Assembly: GCF_030010215.1 (NCBI RefSeq)
Contig: NZ_JASCRR010000008.1
Span: forward strand, 1-64,000
Reading direction: 5' to 3'
DNA length: 64,000 nt
Source: Tianweitania sp. UT-5YL-CI-8
Lineage (GTDB): Bacteria; Pseudomonadota; Alphaproteobacteria; Rhizobiales; Rhizobiaceae
The notes beneath the pieces were generated by a model. The model was not told the DNA's origin. It saw only the letters and a list, made by a program, of their open reading frames with translations, and did no database searches. Positions within the stretch are counted from its first letter, which is position 1. Every line of letters begins with the position of its first letter. The position numbers and the translations under genes were made by a program. Of the stretch, positions 15,944 to 25,725 are shown one piece after another.

Positions 15944-18085
15944 TCAGCCGTGCGCCAGAACCGCCAGCAGGAGAAGGGCGACGATGTTGGTGATCTTGAT
16001 CGCCGGATTGACGGCTGGACCGGCAGTATCCTTATAGGGATCGCCGACCGTATCGCCGGTCACGGAAGCCTTATGCGCTTCCGAGCCTTTCATATGCTTG
16101 ACGCCGTCCTTGTCGGTGAACCCATCCTCGAACGACTTCTTGGCGTTGTCCCAGGCACCGCCGCCTGATGTCATCGAAATGGCGACGAAGAGGCCGTTGA
16201 CGATGACGCCGAGCAATGACGCGCCGAGCGCGGCGAAAGCCGATGCCTTAGAGCCCGAGATCAGCAGCACGCCGAAATAGACGACCAGCGGCGCCAGGAC
16301 GGGCAGCAGCGAGGGGATGATCATCTCCTTGATCGCTGCCTTGGTCAGGATGTCGACGGCGCGCGCATAGTTCGGCTTGGAGGTACCAGCCATGATGCCC
16401 GGATCCTCGCGGAACTGCTTGCGCACCTCCTCGACGATCGATCCCGCCGCTCGTCCCACGGCGGTCATTGCGATGCCGCCGAAGAGATAGGGGATCAGGC
16501 CGCCGAAGATCAACCCGGACACGACATACGGATTGGACAGATCGAAGGACACCGGCCCCATGTCGGCGAAATAGGGGAACTGGGTCGGGTTCGCCGCGAA
16601 ATATTGCAGGTCGTAGCTGTAGGCTGCAAACAGCACCAGCGCGCCGAGGCCCGCCGAGCCGATGGCATAGCCCTTGGTGACCGCCTTGGTGGTGTTGCCG
16701 ACTGCGTCGAGCGCATCCGTGGAATGGCGTACTTCTTTCGGAAGGCCGGCCATTTCGGCAATGCCGCCAGCATTGTCGGTGACCGGTCCGAACGCGTCGA
16801 GTGCCACGATCATACCGGCCAGACCGAGCATGGTGGTGACGGCAATCGCCGTTCCGAACAGGCCGGCAAGCTGGAAGGTGGAGATGATGCCGCCGACGAT
16901 GACGATTGCCGGGAGAGCTGTCGATTCAAGCGACACCGCCAGACCCTGGATGACATTGGTCCCGTGACCGGTCACGGACGCCTGGGCAATCGAGTTCACA
17001 GGGCGCTTGTTGGTGCCGGTGTAGTATTCGGTAATCACGACGATGAGGCCGGTCACGACGAGACCCACCAGGCCGCATGTAAACAGTCTCGTCCCGGTAA
17101 TGTCCATGCCGTTTGCAGTGCCGATGCTGTCCCAGCCTATGGTCAGCGTCGTCGCGATTGCGAGACCGACGATGGACAGAAGTCCCGTCACGATCAGGCC
17201 CTTGTAGAGAGCACCCATGATCGAGCCGTTCGAGCCGAGCTTGACGAAGAAGGTCCCGACGATGGAGGTGATGATGCAGGTGCCGCAGATCGCAAGCGGA
17301 TAGAGCATCACGTCAGGCAATACGGTGGTGCCGGCAAAGAAGATCGCGCCCAGTACCATGGTGGCCACGACTGTTACCGCGTAGGTCTCGAACAGGTCGG
17401 CCGCCATGCCGGCGCAGTCACCGACATTGTCGCCGACATTGTCCGCGATGGTGGCCGGGTTGCGAGGGTCGTCCTCAGGTATACCGGCCTCGACCTTGCC
17501 GACGAGATCGCCGCCGACATCCGCCCCCTTGGTGAAGATGCCGCCGCCCAGACGGGCAAAGATCGAGATCAGGGAAGCACCGAAGCCGAGCGACACCAGC
17601 GCATCGACCACCGTGCGGTCGCCGGGCGCGTAACCCATGAACGACGTCAGAACGAGATAGTAGACCGCCACGCCAAGGAGAGCGAGGCCCGCGACCAGCA
17701 TGCCGGTAATGGCGCCCGACTTGAAGGCTATGTCGAGGCCCGCGGCCAAACTGTTGGAAGCCGCCTGCGCCGTGCGCACATTGGCGCGGACCGAGACATG
17801 CATGCCGATGAAGCCCGCGGCACCCGACAAAACGGCTCCGATGAGGAAGCCGATCGCGGCCGTGCCCGAAAGCAGCCACCAAGCAAGTAGAAAAACGATA
17901 ACGCCGACGATGGCGATGGTGGTGTATTGGCGCGCAAGATAAGCTTGGGCACCTTCGCGAATGGCTGCGGAAATCTCCTGCATGCGCGCATTTCCCTGGT
18001 CGGCAGAAAGCACCGACTGCGTCGCCCAGAAGGCGTACACGATAGAAAGCAGGCCGCAGGCAATGACAACGTAAAGCATGGTCAT
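15944..18085 (-). CDS. hppA: Membrane-bound proton-translocating pyrophosphatase, K+-independent
   Basis: A 713-residue integral membrane enzyme with about 16 membrane helices that couples hydrolysis of pyrophosphate to proton pumping. The substrate motif DVGGDLVGK (189-197) and the acidic DNVGDNVGD stretch (215-223) are intact. In the region that decides potassium need, it has Lys467 in GNTTKA; K+-dependent enzymes have Ala there, so this one should be K+-independent. The start at ATG 18085 gives the family N-terminus and leaves out upstream codons. Monocistronic, converging on bamE. In rhizobia such enzymes conserve energy under low oxygen or acid stress and in symbiosis. Confidence 0.95.
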   Translation of the reverse strand: MTMLYVVIACGLLSIVYAFWATQSVLSADQGNARMQEISAAIREGAQAYLARQYTTIAIVGVIVFLLAWWLLSGTAAIGFLIGAVLSGAAGFIGMHVSVRANVRTAQAASNSLAAGLDIAFKSGAITGMLVAGLALLGVAVYYLVLTSFMGYAPGDRTVVDALVSLGFGASLISIFARLGGGIFTKGADVGGDLVGKVEAGIPEDDPRNPATIADNVGDNVGDCAGMAADLFETYAVTVVATMVLGAIFFAGTTVLPDVMLYPLAICGTCIITSIVGTFFVKLGSNGSIMGALYKGLIVTGLLSIVGLAIATTLTIGWDSIGTANGMDITGTRLFTCGLVGLVVTGLIVVITEYYTGTNKRPVNSIAQASVTGHGTNVIQGLAVSLESTALPAIVIVGGIISTFQLAGLFGTAIAVTTMLGLAGMIVALDAFGPVTDNAGGIAEMAGLPKEVRHSTDALDAVGNTTKAVTKGYAIGSAGLGALVLFAAYSYDLQYFAANPTQFPYFADMGPVSFDLSNPYVVSGLIFGGLIPYLFGGIAMTAVGRAAGSIVEEVRKQFREDPGIMAGTSKPNYARAVDILTKAAIKEMIIPSLLPVLAPLVVYFGVLLISGSKASAFAALGASLLGVIVNGLFVAISMTSGGGAWDNAKKSFEDGFTDKDGVKHMKGSEAHKASVTGDTVGDPYKDTAGPAVNPAIKITNIVALLLLAVLAHG

Positions 18086-18245
18086 GCCAGTTCTTCCCTG
18101 ATTGTGCCCGGAATAACCCCTCCCCGGGCTGCTGAGACAGAGCCGCTGCCTTCTCCGGCATATCGGCACACACCGCAAACTATCCGAAGCGCATGACGCG
18201 GCGTCAAGCCCCGTCCTCACGGCCTTCGCGTTTCATCTTCCGAGA

Positions 18246-18740
18246 TCACGCACGGTCAGGATCCGGAAGCATAACGAAAATCAACACCGCGAGAATGCTG
18301 ATATAGAAGCGGAACGCCGCTTCCTGTCCGTTCCAGGTCTCCGACTGCCACATGGCAAACCATTCGCCGCCTATGGCCATGAAGCCCAGGAACCAGACAA
18401 GGAAGCCCATAGTGGCGCCGATAACCATGAAATCCTTGGCTTTTTGAAATTCCTGCGCCGGAGCATTCCGCGCCTGCCAGAGCTTGGAGCCGGCGACCAG
18501 AAACAGGATGCAAGTAATCCCTTCGCCAAGGATGATCAGCCAGTAGCCGGCCGTCCATAGCGAAGGATTGGTGACGGAGCGATACATCAACGCATTGCCT
18601 GGAAAAGTCGTATCCATGCTCAGCACATGCTGGACGAACGCATAGTTCGATCCATAGTCGCTGATGTTGCCAAAGGTTACCAAGAAGGCGAAAATCGCGA
18701 GGCAGAAGCACATCACGACCTTACTGACGCGCGTGACCAT
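18246..18740 (-). CDS. DUF2165 membrane protein
   Basis: A 164-residue protein with four predicted membrane helices (about 5-25, 68-86, 103-122 and 140-157), a small-protein architecture known as DUF2165. Typical parts are FGNISDYGSNYAFVQHVLSM with DTTFPGN, and YWLIILGEGITCILFLVAG. ATG 18740 with GGAGG-like AAACC context. It stands alone between the pyrophosphatase gene and the MFS gene, on the same strand as both but separated by 160 and 95 bases. The role of the family is not known. Confidence 0.85.
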   Translation of the reverse strand: MVTRVSKVVMCFCLAIFAFLVTFGNISDYGSNYAFVQHVLSMDTTFPGNALMYRSVTNPSLWTAGYWLIILGEGITCILFLVAGSKLWQARNAPAQEFQKAKDFMVIGATMGFLVWFLGFMAIGGEWFAMWQSETWNGQEAAFRFYISILAVLIFVMLPDPDRA

Positions 18741-18835
18741 GACTGGTTTCCTCCACCGTTCAATAGAAACGGAAAGAGCATCGCCGAGTCGCGCTATCGC
18801 CGCAACAAATGTGCAGCTTTAAGCTCTCACCCAGA

Positions 18836-20053
18836 TCAATGAGCAGATAACGCGTCTGTCCCACTACGCTTTATGGCGAAGAGCCAGGCCAGGGCTCCAA
18901 GACAGATCGCACAGACCGGGAAGACGATCCAGTTCAGCATCTCCCAGCCATAGGCATTGTAGACGATGCCCGACATTAGCGAGGCGAAGGCGACGGAACC
19001 GAACAGCACGAAATCATGGAAGCCCTGCGCCTTGGCTTTTTCTTCCGGGCGATAGCTGCTCGCGACGATTGCGGTTGCGCCGATGAAGCCGAAATTCCAG
19101 CCGAGCCCCAGAAGGATCAGCGACGTCCAGAATTGCCAGAGCTGGATGCCTGAGAGTGCAACAAGCGCGCAGACGATCAGCAAGAAGATGCCAGCGGCCA
19201 CGACACGCTCGGCGCCGAAGTGCTGGATGATGCGGCCGGTGAAGAAACTCGGGCCGAACATCGCCATGACATGCCAGGAGATACCGAGCGTCGCCTGGTC
19301 GACCGAAAAGCCGCAGCCCACCATCGCCAACGGCGCGCCGGTCATGACGAAGCTCATCAGCATATAGGTGCAAACAGCGCAGATCAGCGCGGCGGCGAAT
19401 TTCGGACGGCGCACGACGGTCCACAATGAGTTTTTTTGCAAGGAGACCGTCGAATCGGACCGGATGGGCTCGTGCACACGCAGGAATGAGAGGATGATAG
19501 CTCCAACCGCGGCGAGACCGACAATGGCGACAAACGCCCCTGCGAACAGTGTGGGTTCAAGCAGGTCACGCGTGAAGATGACGATCTGCGGTCCTAGGAT
19601 CGCAGTCACAATGCCGCCGGCGAGGACGAGGGAAATGGCCTTGGCCTTAAATTGCGGCGGCGCGTTGTCGGCCGCGGCGAAGCGGAACTGCTGCACGAAT
19701 GATCCGCCGATGCCGACAAGCATCGCGCCGATGACGAACAGCCAGAATTCACCGCGAAACAGCGCGAGTGTCGTGATGCCACCGCCCGCGGCGGTCAGGA
19801 TGGTTCCGAACTGAAAGCCGTTGCGTTGCCCGAGGGCGCGGACAATCGCGGCGGCGGGGATTGCGCCGAGCGCCACACCGAGGTTGAAGCTGGTGATGGG
19901 CAGCGTCGCAAGCGACTTATCGGCACCGAGAAGATATTGTCCGGCGAGCGCCCCCATCGACAGCACGATCGGCACTGCCGAGCCGATGACAGCTTGCGCC
20001 GAAGCTAGGATGAGGGCCGTGCGGCGAACCTCTGCCTCGGCGGACAAGCTCAT
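18836..20053 (-). CDS. Major facilitator superfamily transporter
   Basis: A 405-residue secondary transporter with 12 predicted membrane helices in two halves, an amphipathic loop with [12 protein letters not shown] between them, and a short cytoplasmic tail. The inter-helix motif between helices 2 and 3 ([12 protein letters not shown]) is a degenerate form of the MFS G-x(3)-D-R/K motif. Its ATG overlaps the stop of nusB (ATGA), so it is translated with the ribH-nusB unit. It resembles multidrug or sugar-type permeases; the substrate cannot be read from sequence. Co-expression with riboflavin synthesis invites a flavin-related role, but this is speculation. Confidence 0.85.
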   Translation of the reverse strand: MSLSAEAEVRRTALILASAQAVIGSAVPIVLSMGALAGQYLLGADKSLATLPITSFNLGVALGAIPAAAIVRALGQRNGFQFGTILTAAGGGITTLALFRGEFWLFVIGAMLVGIGGSFVQQFRFAAADNAPPQFKAKAISLVLAGGIVTAILGPQIVIFTRDLLEPTLFAGAFVAIVGLAAVGAIILSFLRVHEPIRSDSTVSLQKNSLWTVVRRPKFAAALICAVCTYMLMSFVMTGAPLAMVGCGFSVDQATLGISWHVMAMFGPSFFTGRIIQHFGAERVVAAGIFLLIVCALVALSGIQLWQFWTSLILLGLGWNFGFIGATAIVASSYRPEEKAKAQGFHDFVLFGSVAFASLMSGIVYNAYGWEMLNWIVFPVCAICLGALAWLFAIKRSGTDALSAH

Positions 20054-20550
20054 CTGGCGTCCTTGCCCCGACCCTCCCCGCGCAAGCGGCGGGCGACGCG
20101 GTCGAGCACGGCGTTGACGAGCTTTGGCTCGTCCTCTGCGTAAAACGCCTTGGCGATGTCGATATATTCCGAAACGATGACGGCCACGGGTACGTCCTGC
20201 CGCTTCATCAACTCATAGACGCCGGCGCGCAGGATGGCGCGCAGGGTGGAATCCAGCCGTGAAAGCGGCCAATCCTCGGTCAAGGACTCGCGGATGACCG
20301 GATCGACCGTCTTCTGGTTCTCCACGACGCCTGCGAGAATAGCTCGGAACCATTGCGCATCGGCCTCGCGGTAGAGCGCGCCGTCGACTTCCTTGCCGAG
20401 GCGGAACGCCTCGTATTCGGCTGTCGTCTCCAGGAGGCCGGTACCGGCCACATCCATCTGATACAGCGCCTGCACGGCGGCGAGGCGCGCGGCACCGCGT
20501 TTGTTGGCTTGGCGCGGTTGATCCGGCTGGCTATCTGGGGAACGCGTCAC
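20050..20550 (-). CDS. nusB: Transcription antitermination factor NusB
   Basis: A 166-residue protein that binds boxA RNA with S10 to allow read-through in rRNA operons. The all-helical NusB pattern is clear: [17 protein letters not shown] (about 17-33), then [24 protein letters not shown] in pieces and [27 protein letters not shown]. The start is GTG 20550, 5 bases after the ribH stop; it extends the N-terminus with a polar stretch common in alphaproteobacteria. It is the middle gene of ribH-nusB-MFS. Confidence 0.95.
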   Translation of the reverse strand: MTRSPDSQPDQPRQANKRGAARLAAVQALYQMDVAGTGLLETTAEYEAFRLGKEVDGALYREADAQWFRAILAGVVENQKTVDPVIRESLTEDWPLSRLDSTLRAILRAGVYELMKRQDVPVAVIVSEYIDIAKAFYAEDEPKLVNAVLDRVARRLRGEGRGKDAR

Positions 20551-20555
20551 GACGG

Positions 20556-21011
20556 TCAGGCTCCCAACTGGTCGCGCACGGCGATCATGGTCAAGGCTGC
20601 ACGGGCGGCGAAGCCACCTTTGTCGCCTTCGCTGCGACGCGCGCGCGCCCAGGCCTGTTCCTCATCTTCAGTTGTCAGAATACCGTTGCCGATGGCGAGT
20701 GATTCATCGACTGAAAGCTGCATCAGGCCGCGTGCGGATTCATTGGCCACGATCTCGAAATGATAGGTCTCGCCACGAATGATTGTGCCGAGCGCAACGA
20801 AGCCGTCATAGTCGGTTCCGCCGCTTTCAACCGCATCCAGGGCAAAGGAAATGACTGCCGGAATTTCCAGCGCGCCAGGCACCGTGATGACGTCGTAAGC
20901 AGCACCGGCGGCGCTGAGCGCGTCCTTTGCACCCTCAAGCAGGGCATCGGCAAGATCGTCGTAGAAGCGGGCTTCCACGATCAGAAGTTTGAGCTGCTTG
21001 GGCTTCGACAT
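20556..21011 (-). CDS. ribH: 6,7-dimethyl-8-ribityllumazine synthase
   Basis: A 151-residue enzyme that condenses the ribityl-uracil with dihydroxybutanone phosphate, the step before riboflavin. Conserved parts are [19 protein letters not shown] at the start, [11 protein letters not shown] with the substrate loop, [13 protein letters not shown] (catalytic His in the second half) and [15 protein letters not shown] 21011 is preferred over ATG 21017 because GGAGA lies 7 bases before it but almost touches the first. It heads the ribH-nusB operon. I saw no conserved FMN-riboswitch blocks in the 180 bases upstream. Confidence 0.94.
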   Translation of the reverse strand: MSKPKQLKLLIVEARFYDDLADALLEGAKDALSAAGAAYDVITVPGALEIPAVISFALDAVESGGTDYDGFVALGTIIRGETYHFEIVANESARGLMQLSVDESLAIGNGILTTEDEEQAWARARRSEGDKGGFAARAALTMIAVRDQLGA

Positions 21012-21209
21012 GTTCATTCTCCGGCAGAGGCGGTGACTTAGGCCGAACACAGTGAGACCGCAAGCCGTTCGTTTGCATATCTCATTTGCCGCGACGGTTG
21101 ATCTGGCGGAAACCGCAAGCCTCCCGCAAGCCAGGAGGCCTAAGCGGGACATGCTGGGCTTTATCCCTATTGCCCACGATTCGCAGCAGAAGTGAGAACA
21201 GCCAGCTCA

Positions 21210-24200
21210 ATGGGTGCGCCGAAGCGACATAGCCGAAGCACGATGCTTCACCTTCTCTCCACCGTCGCAATGGTTTCGGTTGGGGTTTCGGGTGCGGTCC
21301 TGGTCTTTCCTCGCGACATCATGGCCCAGGAAGCCGCGGCACCTGTCGCGCTGCCATTCCAGATCACGCGCGAGGACGTGCAGGCGGTGGACGCGGCCGT
21401 CGCTGCCAAGCGTGCGCTCGTCTACAGCGGCACCGAGTCCGCGGGCGATGCCGCAATCACCAACAACGATGGCGACACCGTCCAGTTTCACGATTCCAGC
21501 ACCGGTGCGAACGCCACCATCGTCAACAATACGGGCGGCGCCACCAGCTTCGAGGATGCGAGCACGGCAGGCTCGGCGCTGATCACCAACAATGCGGCAG
21601 GCAGCCTCACTTTCGGCGATAGCGCAACAGCTGGGAATGCAAACATCACTAATAACGAAGGCGGTGCTATCGGCTTCGACGGCGACGCGACCGGCGGCCA
21701 GGCTGATGTCACCAACAACGGTTCCATCACCTTCGACGGCAACTCCAGAGGCGACCGTATCAACGTCGTCAACAATGAAGGCGCGGATGTCACCTTCAAC
21801 GACCGCAGCAATGCAGGCGCCGGGCAATACACCAACAACGGCCAAATCGTCTTCAACGACCGCTCCAGCGCGGCAGGCATAAGCCTCACCAACAACAACG
21901 GTGCCGCCGTCGATTTCAACGACGACAGTTCCGCTGGTCAGGCTGCAATTGCCAACAGCGGCGCAATCCGTTTCAACGACGACAGCACGGCGGGCGGTGC
22001 CGCGATCGTCAACAACAAATCCGGCTCCGTCACTTTCGATGACAAGGGCAACGCAGGCTCGGCCTTCGTGTCCAACAGCGGCGCCCTTGCCTTCAAGGGC
22101 AACAGCTCGGCGGCGGATGCTGACATCGTCAACAATGCGACCGGCACCATCGCCGTCAGCGAAAACGCTTCCCTGGGCAATGCGACCGTCAACAATGGCG
22201 GCCAGCTGGAATTGAGCGACAACGCCACGGCCGGATCCTCCAGCATCCTGACCGGCCCCAATGGTACGACGATCTTCAGCGAACGCAGCTCGGGCGGTAC
22301 GGCGGCACTCGAAACAGATGTCGGTGGCATGGTGGATTTCTCGGGCGTGACAACCGGGCTCATCACCGTCGGCTCCATCCAGGGACCGGGCGATTACCGG
22401 CTAGGCAGCGTCAGCCTGGAAGTCGGCGGCAACAACCTGTCCACGACCGTGGATGGGGTGATTTCCGACGGTGGCCTGTCCGGCGGTAGTGGCGGATCGC
22501 TGGTCAAGGTCGGGACAGGAACGCTGACGCTGGGCGGCGACAACAGCTACACCGGCGTGACCCTCATCCGGAATGGCGTTCTTCAGGCTGGAGCAGAAAA
22601 CAGCTTCTCGGAAGCATCGGCCGTCGAGATGAGCGCGCAGGCGCGACTCGACCTCGCCGGCTTCGACCAGACGATTGCCTCGCTGGCGGGAGCGGGTGCG
22701 GTCGATCTCACCACTGCTACGCTGACGCTAGGTGGCGACGATACGGACACGGAATTTTCGGGCGCGATTGAAGGTCTTGGCGGGCTGACGAAAACCGGCA
22801 CCGGCAGCTTCGAGCTCTCAGGCATCTCGACCTATTCAGGCGTCACCGACGTGAAGGGCGGACGGCTCATCGTTTCCGGCTCCATTGCGGAGTCCGCAGC
22901 TTCAGTGGATGCCGACGCCATTCTAGCTGGTACGGGCACGGTCGGCGCGACCACGATTGCAGGTACGCTGGAGCGCGAAAACGACGGGACATTGACGGTC
23001 GATGGCGACCTGACCTTTGCCGAGAACAGCACCTATCACGTCACGCTGACACCCGATGACAGCGATCCGCTGTTGGTCGTCAACGGCACCGCCTCGCTCG
23101 ACGGCGCCTCGTTGCTGGTGTCGCCGACCGGTGGCTTCACGCTCGACGGAACGCGCTTCACCATTTTGACGGCGGCAACGATCACCGGCGAATTCGACGA
23201 ATTCGACGCCGATCGGCCGTTCGTCGATCTCGCTTTGTTCTATGGACCGACCAGTGTCGACCTGACAGTCATCCGCAATAGCACGAGCTTCGACGACGTG
23301 GCGCAGACGGCCAACCAGAAGGCTGCGGCCGATGGGTTGGAGAGTGTCGGCGACGGTGATCTCTACACGACGGTTGCGCTAATCGGCGACGACGCAGCCG
23401 CCCGCGCGGCATTCGACACCTTGTCGGGAGAAATCCATCCCTCGCTTGCCAATCGGCTGGCGATGGAAAGCTCGGTTTCCCGGACGATCGTTCTCGACCA
23501 GGCAGCGCTGTCGCTGGCGGAATCGCGTGCCGTGAAAGGCAGCCGCGTCTGGATTGCGCCGCACGGCTCGCTGTCGGAGACGGAATCAGACGGCAACGCC
23601 GCAGCCTATGACTGGCAAAGCGCGGGCTTCATGGCCGGCGGAGATGTCGAGGTCGTTCCGGGCTGGGTCATCGGCGCAGCCGGCGGCTACGGCACGGCCA
23701 AGCTCATGCTCGACGCACGCAATTCGCAGGCCAATGTGGATACGCTGACGGTGGCCGCATACTCGGCGGCAAGCCTCTCGGGGTTCCGCCTGAAGGTCGG
23801 CGGCGCTTACAGCTGGCATGACATCGGGTCGGACCGCACCGTCGTGATCGACACCTTCTCGGATCGCCTGCAGGCGTCCTATCGCGCGCAAACCGGCCAG
23901 GCGTTCGCCGATGTCTCCTATCCCATCTCCTGGGGTGCGGCACGTGTCGAACCGTTCGGCAATATCGCCTATGTCTCCGTAACCACCGATGGCCTCACCG
24001 AGACTGGCGGCGAAGCCGCTTTGACCACAGCAAAGTCGACCGTCAACGGCATCGTCACGACGCTTGGCGTCAGGAGCGGAACTCAAATCGAATTGGGCAG
24101 CGGCGCGGTGGTGGATTTCGGCGTTTCCGCGGGATGGCAACATGCTGCGCTCGACCGTTTCGGCGGCGAGGCCCGTTTTGCCGGTGGCGACCAGTTCTTC

Positions 24201-24356
24201 GTAGGAGGCGTTCCGGTCGATCCGAACTCGCTCGTGCTCGGAGCATCGGCGAAGATTTCCAAAGGGCCGGCGGTGTTTGCGTTAACCTACAATGCGGAGA
24301 TCAGTGAGCTCTCGCAACTGCATACAGTGCGCGGCCAGATGCAGTTGCGCTTTTAA
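21210..24356 (+). CDS. Large autotransporter (type V) with 19/21-residue repeats
   Basis: A protein of about 1050 residues. A signal peptide is followed by at least 14 repeats (DNA 21456-22307) with the pattern (I/V)-x-NN-x(0,2)-G-x-(V/I)-x-F-x-D-x-(S/T)-x-AG-x-A, a likely beta-helix passenger. Next come PATR-type autotransporter strand repeats (VGTGTLTLGGDNSYTGVTLI and TKTGTGSFELSGISTYSGVT). The last 280 residues form the translocator barrel (from SRVWIAPHGSLSE) and end in ...MQLRF with a terminal Phe, as outer-membrane proteins do. It is thus exported by the Sec and type V route and displayed on the surface, likely as an adhesin. Start is open: GTG 21192, ATG 21210 and ATG 21243 are possible and none has a good ribosome site. 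The cellulose operon follows on the same strand. Confidence 0.88.
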   Translation: MGAPKRHSRSTMLHLLSTVAMVSVGVSGAVLVFPRDIMAQEAAAPVALPFQITREDVQAVDAAVAAKRALVYSGTESAGDAAITNNDGDTVQFHDSSTGANATIVNNTGGATSFEDASTAGSALITNNAAGSLTFGDSATAGNANITNNEGGAIGFDGDATGGQADVTNNGSITFDGNSRGDRINVVNNEGADVTFNDRSNAGAGQYTNNGQIVFNDRSSAAGISLTNNNGAAVDFNDDSSAGQAAIANSGAIRFNDDSTAGGAAIVNNKSGSVTFDDKGNAGSAFVSNSGALAFKGNSSAADADIVNNATGTIAVSENASLGNATVNNGGQLELSDNATAGSSSILTGPNGTTIFSERSSGGTAALETDVGGMVDFSGVTTGLITVGSIQGPGDYRLGSVSLEVGGNNLSTTVDGVISDGGLSGGSGGSLVKVGTGTLTLGGDNSYTGVTLIRNGVLQAGAENSFSEASAVEMSAQARLDLAGFDQTIASLAGAGAVDLTTATLTLGGDDTDTEFSGAIEGLGGLTKTGTGSFELSGISTYSGVTDVKGGRLIVSGSIAESAASVDADAILAGTGTVGATTIAGTLERENDGTLTVDGDLTFAENSTYHVTLTPDDSDPLLVVNGTASLDGASLLVSPTGGFTLDGTRFTILTAATITGEFDEFDADRPFVDLALFYGPTSVDLTVIRNSTSFDDVAQTANQKAAADGLESVGDGDLYTTVALIGDDAAARAAFDTLSGEIHPSLANRLAMESSVSRTIVLDQAALSLAESRAVKGSRVWIAPHGSLSETESDGNAAAYDWQSAGFMAGGDVEVVPGWVIGAAGGYGTAKLMLDARNSQANVDTLTVAAYSAASLSGFRLKVGGAYSWHDIGSDRTVVIDTFSDRLQASYRAQTGQAFADVSYPISWGAARVEPFGNIAYVSVTTDGLTETGGEAALTTAKSTVNGIVTTLGVRSGTQIELGSGAVVDFGVSAGWQHAALDRFGGEARFAGGDQFFVGGVPVDPNSLVLGASAKISKGPAVFALTYNAEISELSQLHTVRGQMQLRF
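21456..22307 (+). repeat. Tandem 57/63-base repeat inside the autotransporter gene
   Basis: Fourteen degenerate units code for 21, 21, 21, 21, 19, 21, 19, 21, 19, 21, 19, 21, 19 and 21 residues in order. From the fourth unit on, the long and short forms alternate strictly, giving a higher 40-residue (120-base) period. Each unit begins with a (V/I)-x-N-N or similar turn. DNA identity between units is moderate, so the repeat is old and maintained at protein level. Confidence 0.85.
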
Positions 24357-24581
24357 GATGCAGGAATTGAACCAAGACCGCGAGCCGCAGCATGAGGATT
24401 TTGAGATTTGGGCGGGAGCTTTGGAGAGAAACATGAAGTTTCGATCCGCAAGCATTTGTAAAAGAGTGCGAATCTCTTACTCTGAGACGCTCTGCAATTT
24501 AGCTTTTCTTGAGCGGACCAGTGAGTTTCGAGTTGCCGCCACAATAACGCCGGGTGGACATCCGCGCGTGGAACCGGCCCG

Positions 24582-25580
24582 ATGAGAAAAAACCGCCTCG
24601 CGCTTTTATGTCTCCTGATACCGCTTGCGGCATGCGCCAGCCCTGTTCGGCTTGAGAACCCATCGCCGCTGCGTACGGTCGAGCCTGAAAGCGCCTTCGC
24701 CATTCCGTCAGCCGGCGGCCCGGCAATATCCGGCATTCTTGAACGCACCTATTCGAATGCCGTCCAACAGGACATTCTGCTCGCAACATCAGCCCGAACG
24801 CCCGGCCAGAACATGTTGCGGGTGCAGTTCTTCGGGCCTGTCGACAGCAACGTCGCGGGTCAGACCGCGCTGCGCCCCGGCTTTCTCGCTCCCAGCAACA
24901 TCGGCTCTGAAATGCGCGCGGTTCTGCCCGGCATTCCGATGCAACGCTCGCCCTTCTATGTGCAGAACCAATACGGACCGTTCGGCTATGCCGTTGGTCG
25001 TTCAGCCTCAGGCGACAACTGCTTCTATGGCTGGCAGCGCATCACCTCGACGGGTACGGCACAAACCTGGATCGGCAACAAGGGTTCCATCCAGATCCGG
25101 CTGCGTTTATGCCAGACGGGTGCGACGGAAGAGCAGCTTTTGCAGTCGATGTATGGCTTTACCGTCCGCTCCTATTTCCGCGACGGCAACTGGAATCCCT
25201 TCGGCGAGCCAGCTTCACCGTCAGAGACACTCGGCAGGCCGGGCCAGCCAATCTATCCGACAAGTGCGACACGTTTCGAGACGGTGTCGCCTACCCCCAC
25301 TGTCGATCCTGCGCCTACCCCCGTGCGCGTCCGACAGGCCGCTCCTGCCCCGGCTGCTGTCGACACCGGGCCGGTGCGTCCGGGACCGTTGCCTGCCCCC
25401 GTCGGGCCGATGGTTCCTCCTCCACCGCCACTGGTTGGGACCAACCCGGAAGCATTGCCGGCAGCGACGCTTGAAGGAGCCGCAACACCCGGCCAACGCG
25501 CAACCATTCCTGGCGGCATCGTCGTCCCTCCGCCGCCAAACTGTCCTCCGGGAGGTGAAACGAGTGCTTCCTGTCCATGA
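24582..25580 (+). CDS. bcsN: Cellulose biosynthesis lipoprotein BcsN
   Basis: A 332-residue protein with a lipoprotein signal (LLIPLAAC, Cys18). The conserved core spans about residues 40-210, with PFYVQNQYGPFGYA and NCFYGWQRI. The last 110 residues are very rich in proline (PPPPP and PPPPNCPP), a likely wall- or periplasm-spanning tail. BcsN occurs as the first gene of rhizobial and Agrobacterium-type cellulose operons; its exact role is unknown, but it is needed with BcsA/BcsB. The ATG has GGAA upstream. It lies 145 bases before bcsA on the same strand. The 225 bases between it and the autotransporter gene hold no gene and no clear terminator, so transcription could continue. Confidence 0.85.
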   Translation: MRKNRLALLCLLIPLAACASPVRLENPSPLRTVEPESAFAIPSAGGPAISGILERTYSNAVQQDILLATSARTPGQNMLRVQFFGPVDSNVAGQTALRPGFLAPSNIGSEMRAVLPGIPMQRSPFYVQNQYGPFGYAVGRSASGDNCFYGWQRITSTGTAQTWIGNKGSIQIRLRLCQTGATEEQLLQSMYGFTVRSYFRDGNWNPFGEPASPSETLGRPGQPIYPTSATRFETVSPTPTVDPAPTPVRVRQAAPAPAAVDTGPVRPGPLPAPVGPMVPPPPPLVGTNPEALPAATLEGAATPGQRATIPGGIVVPPPPNCPPGGETSASCP

Positions 25581-25725
25581 AAATATGCTGGGCTTAACCT
25601 TCGTTAACCCAACGATGACTAGGGTGAAGCTTCTTAAGCGTCCGTATCGTCAAGGCGGATGATAAGGCAAAAGACGCATCGTTCCAATGTGTCGGCGCCT
25701 GACCGGGGATCGGAATGAGAGTACA

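Noticed and set aside
16604-17890. 428-codon plus-strand frame
   Set aside because: It lies entirely opposite the membrane pyrophosphatase gene and is rich in Arg, Asp and Gly without any fold, so it is a shadow.
21012-21191. Possible FMN riboswitch before ribH
   Set aside because: The conserved blocks of the RFN element were not recognisable in the 180 bases upstream of ribH.
21456-22307. Regular repeats that might suggest a CRISPR array
   Set aside because: The units are degenerate, without unique spacers, and in one open frame; they encode the autotransporter passenger.
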